DNA of 47,681 nucleotides from JAOTYV01 sp041557595 (GTDB lineage: Bacteria; Pseudomonadota; Alphaproteobacteria; UBA8366): contig JBFFGE010000005.1 in assembly GCA_041557595.1 (NCBI GenBank), forward strand, positions 1 through 47,681, written 5' to 3'. The position numbers were made by a program, and so were the translations under genes. The notes below the pieces were generated by a model, which saw only the letters and a list, made by a program, of their open reading frames with translations, made no database searches and was not told the origin of the DNA. Positions within the stretch are counted from its first letter, which is position 1; every line of letters begins with the position of its first letter. This document shows positions 42,681 to 47,681 of the stretch, piece by piece.

Positions 42681-43361
42681 TCATTCCTCGACCGGCATCA
42701 GTGCATGCCGCACCGTTTCGCAGGTCTTGCGAAGGTGATCCTTCAGAATTCGCCCCAGCATGGCGCCGTCGCGGCTTTCCAGCGCGGCGAGGATCCGTTC
42801 GTGTTCCTCCACCGCTTCCGCCCAGCGCGCGCGCGAAATGTTAGCGATATAGCGGGCGCGCCGCAGCCGTCCCGACAGGCCGCGATACACCTTGACCAGG
42901 GTTGCGTTGCCGCTGGTGGCGAAAATCTTTTCGTGAATTTGCTGGTTCAGTCGGAAATACGGCATCCGTTCGCCGCGCGTAAAATGCAGCGCCATTTGAT
43001 AATGCAGCGCGCGCAATTCGGCCAAATCTTCTTCCGTGATCTTGCGCGCCGCCAACTCGCCGGCGAGGCTTTCGAGCGCGCCCATCACCTGAAACATTTC
43101 CTCGATGTCGTCTTCGGTGAGGTCGACAATGCGGGCGCCCCGGTTGGGCAGCAGGTCGATCAGGCCCTCGGACGCCAAGACTTTGAGGGCTTCGCGCAGC
43201 GGGGTTCGCGACACGCCGAATTTTTCGCAGAGGACGCGCTCGGGCACGCGGCTGCCGGGCGCCAATTCGCCTTCGATGATCAGATCGCGGATGCCGGATA
43301 CGACGTCCCCGTAGCGGGGCCGTTCGGGCCGGTGAGTGTTGTCGCGATCCGCGTCCGGCAT
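42681..43361 (-). CDS. GntR-family transcriptional regulator, FCD subfamily
   Basis: A 226-residue regulator. The N-terminal winged helix (about 15-80, with the LAPGSRVPERVLCEKFGVSRTPLREALK signature and the LPNRGARIV wing) is followed by an FCD effector domain (about 95-215) rich in His/Asp/Asn metal or ligand positions (for example NQQIHEKIF and EEHERILAAL). The FCD class senses small carboxylates. Its start is 12 bp after the stop of the fused dehydrogenase gene on the same strand, so it should be cotranscribed and autoregulated from the divergent region at 46.3-46.5 kb, which carries two palindromes of the kind GntR dimers bind. Confidence 0.92.
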   Translation of the reverse strand: MPDADRDNTHRPERPRYGDVVSGIRDLIIEGELAPGSRVPERVLCEKFGVSRTPLREALKVLASEGLIDLLPNRGARIVDLTEDDIEEMFQVMGALESLAGELAARKITEEDLAELRALHYQMALHFTRGERMPYFRLNQQIHEKIFATSGNATLVKVYRGLSGRLRRARYIANISRARWAEAVEEHERILAALESRDGAMLGRILKDHLRKTCETVRHALMPVEE

Positions 43362-43373
43362 CGTCCGGGATCC

Positions 43374-46298
43374 TTACGGCAGGGCCCGTTCGAGCACGCG
43401 GGCGACATGCACCGCATGCCGGTCGGATCCATCGGCAATCTGGTGGCGGCAGCTCGTCCCGTCCGCCACAAGCAATGTGTCCTCGGCCGCATCCCGCACC
43501 GCGGGTAAGAGAGACAATTCGGCCATCGTCATCGACACGTCATAGGTGTCCGCGCCGTAGCCGAAGGCGCCGGCCATGCCGCAACAACTCGACGGGATAC
43601 GCTCGACATCGAGGCCGGGCACCAGCCGCAATGTGGTCTCGACCGCGTCCATGGCGGCAAACGCCTTCTGGTGGCAATGGCCGTGCAGCAGCGCGCGTTT
43701 CTCCTTGAGCTGTTGGAGCGGCAGCGTCAGCCGGCCGTCTTCCGACTCTGCACTCAGGAACTCCTCGAACAAAACCGCGGAGTCAGCCAGTGCGTCCGTC
43801 GCCGCGCCCGGCAGCATGGCCGCGAATTCGTCGCGCAGGGTGAACAGGCAGGAGGGCTCCAGCCCAATGACCGGCACGCCGTTTTCGACGAACGGTTTGA
43901 GGGTGGCGAGCATGCGGCGCGCTTCTAGTTTCGCTTCATCGACCAGGCCGGCCGACAGGAATGTCCGGCCACAGCAAAGCGGCCGGTCGCCGTCCTCGGC
44001 GCGGGGCAGGTGGATTCTGTATCCGGCCGCTTTCAGGACCTTGAGCGCCGCCCGGGCGTTTTCCGGCTCGAAATATCGGTTGAAGGTATCGGCGAGGAAG
44101 ACGACGTCGCGTCCGCCCGGGTCGCCGGTTTCCGATTCCGTCGGCAGAAAGGGGTCGCGATGCCAGACGGGAAGGCGCCGCCGGGCGCTGAATCCGGTGA
44201 GTTTTTCCGAGAGCCACGCCAAGCCCGGCACGCGGTCGCGCAAATTTGCGAGCGCGCTGAACCGGGCCGCCATCGGCGCGTAACGCGGTAAATAGCCGAC
44301 CAGCCGGTCGTGCAGGGAGAGGCCGTGGCGCTTGTTGTACTGATATAGGAATTCGACCTTCATCCGCGCCATGTCGACGCCCGTGGGGCATTCCCGTTTG
44401 CAGCCCTTGCAGCCAACGCAGAGTTGCATGGTCTCATACATGGCGTCCGAGGTGAGGGCGTCTTCGCCGAGCTGTCCGGACAGGGCGAGGCGCAGCGTGT
44501 TGGCGCGGCCGCGCGTGAGGTGCATTTCATCCTGTGTCGCGCGAAAGGACGGGCACATCACATTGGCGTCGAACTTTCGGCACGCCCCGTTGTTGTTGCA
44601 CATCTCCACCGCGCCGCCGAAGCCGCCCCAGTCGGACCAGTCGAGCGCGGTGTCCATCTGACGCACCGTATAGCCCGGCTTGAACCGGAACAGCGTGCGA
44701 TCGTCCATCCGGGGCGGCCGGACGATCTTGCCGGGATTGAACAACCCGTCCGGGTCGAGCAAGTCTTTCACTTCCTCGAAATTGCGGACCATGCGCGTGC
44801 CGAACATCGCCTCGTGGAATTCCGACCGCACGAGACCGTCGCCGTGTTCGCCGGAATGCGAGCCCTTGTACTCACGCACCATCGCGAACGCCTCCTCGGC
44901 GATCGCGCGCATTTTTTTCGCGCCATCCTCTTCCTTCAGATTGACCACCGGGCGCACATGCAGGCAGCCGACCGAGGCGTGGGCATACCAGGTGCCCTTG
45001 GTGCCATGCTTCTCGAACACGCGCGTCAGCCGGTCGGTGTATTCGGCGAGATCTTCCAGCGGCACCGCGCAATCCTCGATGAACGAGATCGGTTTTCCGT
45101 CGCCCTTCATCGACATCATGATGTTGAGGCCCGATTTGCGGACCTCCCAGAATTCCCGTTGATCGGCCGGGTCGGTCGCCTTGACAACCGCCCTGGGAAA
45201 GCCGAGGTCGCCGAGCAGCTCTTCGAGCTGATCGAGTTTCCGCAATTGTTCGGCTGCGTCCTCGCCTGCAAACTCGACCAGCAGCAGCGCATCCGGCGCG
45301 CCGACGACGAATTTCTCGATGGTACGTCGGAACATTGGGATATCGCGCGCCAGATCCATCATCGTCCGGTCGACCAGTTCGACGGCGGTCGGCGCCAGCT
45401 TGACGATCTCCTGGGTCGATTCCATCGCCTTGTAGAAAGTGGGGAAGTGACAAATTCCCAAGACTTTGTGGGCGGGCAACCGGTGCAGCGCGAGGTCGAT
45501 CCTGGTCGAAAATCCGAGCGTACCCTCCGATCCGACGAGGAGATGCGCGAGGTTGACCTTTTCGCTGCCGGGCCGGTTCGACATGCCGGGCACCAGCGCA
45601 TCGATGTTGTATCCGCCGACGCGGCGCATCAGCGGCGGGAAGCGCTCGCGGATTTCCGCCGCTTCGCGCTCGCCGAGGGCGGTGAGCTGCGCCGCCAGCC
45701 GCCGATACCCCGGCGGCAATTCGCCCTCGTTCAAATCGGCGGGCAATTCGCCGAAGCGGTAGGCGCGGCCATCGGCCATGACCGCGTCGATCGCGCGAAC
45801 ATTGTCGCGCATCGTCCCGTAGCGGATCGAGCGGGCGCCGCAGCTGTTGTTGCCCGTCATACCGCCGATCGTGGCCCGGCTCGAGGTCGATACGTCGACC
45901 ATAAACATGTAGCCCTGACGGTTGAGAAAGCCGTTGAGCTGGTCCAGCGCGATGCCGGGCTCGACCGAAATCGTCTCATTGTCCGGATCGAAGTCGAGGA
46001 TTTGGTCGAGATGCTTGCTGACGTCGACCACCAGGGCCTCGCCCACGGTTTGGCCGCATTGCGAGGTGCCGCCGCCCCGCGGCAGCACGGGGACGCCATG
46101 GTCTTGGGCAATTTGAATGGCCCGCGAGACGTCTTCGGTGTTGCGGGCGACGACGACGCCGACCGGTTCGATCTGATAGTGCGAGGCGTCGGTGCTGTAG
46201 CGGCCGCGGCTGAACGGGTCGAACAGAACCTCGCCCTCGATCTCGCGGCGCAAATCTTCGGCGAGCGCGCTGTCGCCTAGGGTCGGACGGGTTGCCAT
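43374..46298 (-). CDS. fused FAD/Fe-S D-2-hydroxyacid dehydrogenase (GlcD-GlcF/YdiJ-like)
   Basis: A 974-residue fusion. Residues about 20-480 form a VAO/PCMH FAD domain plus FAD-oxidase C domain (LPRGGGTSQCGQ, TIGGMTGNNSCGARS, LLVGSEGTLG). Two Fe-S sites follow: CNNNGAC with Cys567/Cys573 and CVGCKGCKRECP with Cys627, 630, 633 and 637. The C-terminal third has two cysteine-rich CCG domains (LCCGRTFL and SSCCGMAG), as in GlcF. It should oxidise a D-2-hydroxyacid (glycolate, D-lactate or D-2-hydroxyglutarate type) and pass electrons to the quinone pool. The start follows CCGGAG. GntR is cotranscribed and the divergent gene is a serine-glyoxylate aminotransferase; glyoxylate production is a plausible link. 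Confidence 0.92.
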   Translation of the reverse strand: MATRPTLGDSALAEDLRREIEGEVLFDPFSRGRYSTDASHYQIEPVGVVVARNTEDVSRAIQIAQDHGVPVLPRGGGTSQCGQTVGEALVVDVSKHLDQILDFDPDNETISVEPGIALDQLNGFLNRQGYMFMVDVSTSSRATIGGMTGNNSCGARSIRYGTMRDNVRAIDAVMADGRAYRFGELPADLNEGELPPGYRRLAAQLTALGEREAAEIRERFPPLMRRVGGYNIDALVPGMSNRPGSEKVNLAHLLVGSEGTLGFSTRIDLALHRLPAHKVLGICHFPTFYKAMESTQEIVKLAPTAVELVDRTMMDLARDIPMFRRTIEKFVVGAPDALLLVEFAGEDAAEQLRKLDQLEELLGDLGFPRAVVKATDPADQREFWEVRKSGLNIMMSMKGDGKPISFIEDCAVPLEDLAEYTDRLTRVFEKHGTKGTWYAHASVGCLHVRPVVNLKEEDGAKKMRAIAEEAFAMVREYKGSHSGEHGDGLVRSEFHEAMFGTRMVRNFEEVKDLLDPDGLFNPGKIVRPPRMDDRTLFRFKPGYTVRQMDTALDWSDWGGFGGAVEMCNNNGACRKFDANVMCPSFRATQDEMHLTRGRANTLRLALSGQLGEDALTSDAMYETMQLCVGCKGCKRECPTGVDMARMKVEFLYQYNKRHGLSLHDRLVGYLPRYAPMAARFSALANLRDRVPGLAWLSEKLTGFSARRRLPVWHRDPFLPTESETGDPGGRDVVFLADTFNRYFEPENARAALKVLKAAGYRIHLPRAEDGDRPLCCGRTFLSAGLVDEAKLEARRMLATLKPFVENGVPVIGLEPSCLFTLRDEFAAMLPGAATDALADSAVLFEEFLSAESEDGRLTLPLQQLKEKRALLHGHCHQKAFAAMDAVETTLRLVPGLDVERIPSSCCGMAGAFGYGADTYDVSMTMAELSLLPAVRDAAEDTLLVADGTSCRHQIADGSDRHAVHVARVLERALP

Positions 46299-46337
46299 CA
46301 CATCTCCGGAGTGAATTTCACCTCTGCCTGCGGCTAC

Positions 46338-46365
46338 AAAATACCGTTTTGCATGCAAAATGCAA
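46338..46365 (-). promoter_or_regulatory. candidate promoter of the dehydrogenase-gntR operon
   Basis: Read on the minus strand, TTGCAT (46365-46360) and TATTTT (46343-46338) are separated by 16 bases, and operator site 1 lies between them. The -35 is imperfect, so this is a weaker call than the opposing promoter. Repressor binding in this spacer would block polymerase. Confidence 0.4.
46347..46360. promoter_or_regulatory. predicted GntR operator 1, perfect palindrome TTTTGCATGCAAAA
   Basis: A 14-bp perfect palindrome, about 49 bp upstream of the dehydrogenase start, whose core TTGCATGCAA is repeated at 46452-46461. Short symmetrical sites of this sort are typical of FCD GntR dimers; the assignment to the regulator encoded at 42.7 kb is inference from linkage. 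Confidence 0.65.
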
Positions 46366-46422
46366 ATTTCTATTGCGGGTGTTTCGCGATAAATGACGCA
46401 AAATCAGAGCTTAATTTAGCCT

Positions 46423-46451
46423 TTGAACCGGGATATGTTTTTTCGTATAAA
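46423..46451 (+). promoter_or_regulatory. sigma-70 promoter of the aminotransferase gene
   Basis: TTGAAC (46423-46428) and TATAAA (46446-46451) have an ideal 17-base spacer. The -10 box is immediately followed by operator 2, and the expected start near 46458 falls inside that operator. The 5' leader would be only about 20 bases and contains GAGGTG five bases before ATG. Confidence 0.7.
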
Positions 46452-46461
46452 TTGCATGCAA
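46452..46461. promoter_or_regulatory. predicted GntR operator 2, palindrome TTGCATGCAA
   Basis: The same 10-bp core as operator 1, centred 103 bp away (close to ten helical turns), abutting the -10 box of the aminotransferase promoter and covering the likely transcription start. This is a classic repressor position. Confidence 0.65.
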
Positions 46462-46477
46462 AACAACGAGGTGAATC

Positions 46478-47665
46478 ATGGCTTTCAGAAGCGGCAGGCA
46501 TTTCCTGCAGATACCCGGCCCGACCAATGTGCCGGATCGGGTGTTGCGGGCGATCGATAACGCCACCATCGACCATCGCGGCCCGGAATTCGGCCGGCTT
46601 GGCGGTGAGGTGCTGGAAGGCATGAAGGGGATTTTCAAGACCGGCCAAGAGGTCTTTATCTTTCCGTCCTCGGGCACAGGGGCGTGGGAGGCCGCATTGG
46701 TGAACACGCTTTCGCCCGGCGACCGCGTCTTGATGTACGAAACCGGCCAGTTCGCTACCCTGTGGAACGAGCTTGCCTTGCGTCTCGGGCTGCAGCCCGA
46801 ATTTATCGCCGGGGATTGGCGGCACGGCGCGGATCCGGAAGCGATCGAGGCGCGGCTTGCCGAAGACAGCGCCCATGACATCAAGGCGGTGTGCGTCGTT
46901 CACAACGAAACCTCGACGGGCTGCACGACCCGTGTCGATGCGGTGCGCGCGGCCATCGATCGGGCGAAGCATCCGGCTCTGTTGATGGTCGATACGATTT
47001 CGTCGCTCGGGTCGATCGACTACCGGCATGACGAATGGGGGATCGATGTGTCGGTCGGCGGGTCGCAAAAGGGCTTGATGCTGCCGCCGGGTCTGAGCTT
47101 CAACGCGGTCAGCGCGAAGGCGGCGAAGGCGGAAGCCGGCTCGACGCTCGCCAAATCCTATTGGTCCTGGGACGCCATGCGCGGACCCAACGCGACCGGA
47201 TATTTTCCGTACACCCCGGCCACCAATCTGTTGTTCGGCCTGCGCGAAGCCATCGCCATGCTGATGGAAGAGGGGCTGGACAACGTGTACGCGCGGCATG
47301 CGCGTTTCGCCGAAGCGACCCGACGTGCCGTGCGGGGTTGGGATTTGGAAATCCTGTGCCGGGACGAGCGCGAATATTCAGGCGCGCTCACCGCCGTGTT
47401 GCTGCCGGATGGCCATGACGCGGACGCATTTCGCAAGGTCGTGCTTGAGAATTTCGACATGTCGCTCGGCAACGGGCTCGGCAAGGTCGCGGGCAAGGTG
47501 TTCCGCATCGGCCATTTGGGCGACTTCAACGAGCTGATGCTGGCCGGCACCCTGTGCGGCGTCGAGATGGGGCTGGGGCTCGCCGGCGTGCCGCACCAGA
47601 AGAAGGGTGTTTCGGCGGCGCTCGACTATCTCGCCCATGGCGGCAATGCCGCCGCCGCGGGCTAG
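46478..47665 (+). CDS. serine-glyoxylate aminotransferase-like PLP enzyme
   Basis: A 395-residue class V (fold-type I) aminotransferase of the AGXT/SGAT family, converting serine plus glyoxylate to hydroxypyruvate plus glycine, or alanine plus glyoxylate. FLQIPGPTNVPDRVL opens the protein, SGTGAWEAAL (about 66-75) contacts PLP phosphate, MVDTISSLGSIDY carries the PLP-ring Asp, and Lys198 in GGSQKGLMLPPG forms the Schiff base. Length is normal and the stop is followed by only 16 bases of window. It is divergent from the fused hydroxyacid dehydrogenase and probably repressed by the same GntR protein. It may use glyoxylate made by that dehydrogenase. Confidence 0.93.
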   Translation: MAFRSGRHFLQIPGPTNVPDRVLRAIDNATIDHRGPEFGRLGGEVLEGMKGIFKTGQEVFIFPSSGTGAWEAALVNTLSPGDRVLMYETGQFATLWNELALRLGLQPEFIAGDWRHGADPEAIEARLAEDSAHDIKAVCVVHNETSTGCTTRVDAVRAAIDRAKHPALLMVDTISSLGSIDYRHDEWGIDVSVGGSQKGLMLPPGLSFNAVSAKAAKAEAGSTLAKSYWSWDAMRGPNATGYFPYTPATNLLFGLREAIAMLMEEGLDNVYARHARFAEATRRAVRGWDLEILCRDEREYSGALTAVLLPDGHDADAFRKVVLENFDMSLGNGLGKVAGKVFRIGHLGDFNELMLAGTLCGVEMGLGLAGVPHQKKGVSAALDYLAHGGNAAAAG

Positions 47666-47681
47666 AAAGATTTTGAGCAGC

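Noticed and set aside
44424..46280. 618-codon plus-strand open frame opposite the fused dehydrogenase
   Set aside because: It is antisense to a gene with intact FAD and Fe-S motifs; its product is Arg/His/Gly/Ala-rich with no recognisable domain. Long antisense frames are expected at this G+C content.

Overview
The window is chromosomal-looking DNA of high G+C content (roughly 60-65% by eye). It is densely packed with about 41 protein genes and has no rRNA, tRNA, CRISPR array, insertion sequence or phage gene that I can see. The gene families point to an alphaproteobacterium, perhaps Rhodospirillales-like: MmgE/PrpD proteins, class III CoA-transferases, TauD/TfdA dioxygenases, a paired small heat-shock operon with an RpoH-like promoter, and a fused FAD/Fe-S 2-hydroxyacid dehydrogenase. 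That placement is inference from gene content. Nearly everything is accessory catabolism of organic acids, acyl-CoA thioesters and possibly (hetero)aromatic compounds. Only two transporters are present (MFS and EamA).

Layout. (1) 1-3.7 kb: a truncated MmgE/PrpD gene diverges from an oxidoreductase / acyl-CoA ligase / thioesterase operon. (2) 3.7-8.3 kb, minus strand: luciferase-like monooxygenase, TauD dioxygenase, DUF2333 membrane protein and a second MmgE/PrpD. (3) 8.5-12.1 kb, plus strand: a methyltransferase, then a tight trio of TauD dioxygenase, phytanoyl-CoA-dioxygenase-like protein and quinone-oxidoreductase-like protein. (4) 12.1-16.3 kb: MFS transporter, PCu(A)C copper chaperone, two hsp20 genes with a long structured leader and a terminator, and an egtD without egtB. 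(5) 16.3-22.9 kb, minus strand: a six-gene acyl-CoA pathway (HMG-CoA-lyase-like, two near-duplicate acyl-CoA dehydrogenases, MaoC hydratase, a third acyl-CoA dehydrogenase, class III CoA-transferase). It could activate, dehydrogenate, hydrate and cleave a branched acid. (6) 23.1-25.6 kb, minus: TauD, metallo-beta-lactamase-fold hydrolase and HAD phosphatase. (7) 25.7-31.0 kb, plus: third MmgE/PrpD, EamA transporter, an SDR lacking its catalytic Tyr and Ser, and LeuC/LeuD-type isomerase subunits without LeuB. (8) 31.0-33.6 kb: an 856-residue fusion of TPR repeats to a capsule-glycosyltransferase-like domain. (9) 33.6-42.7 kb: threonine aldolase; TPP enzyme, glyoxalase-fold protein and amidase; a NicC-like flavin monooxygenase; and a CoA-transferase with two fused CaiB/BaiF domains. 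(10) 42.7-47.7 kb: a fused 2-hydroxyacid dehydrogenase followed by a GntR/FCD regulator, divergent from a serine-glyoxylate aminotransferase.

The strongest system-level signals are two. The first is the six-gene acyl-CoA operon, whose twin dehydrogenases lack the usual catalytic Glu but carry one at the isovaleryl-CoA-dehydrogenase position. The second is the GntR module: the divergent intergenic region holds two TTGCATGCAA palindromes, one directly after a near-consensus -10 box, which predicts a self-contained regulatory switch. All function names rest on family motifs; substrates are not established by sequence.
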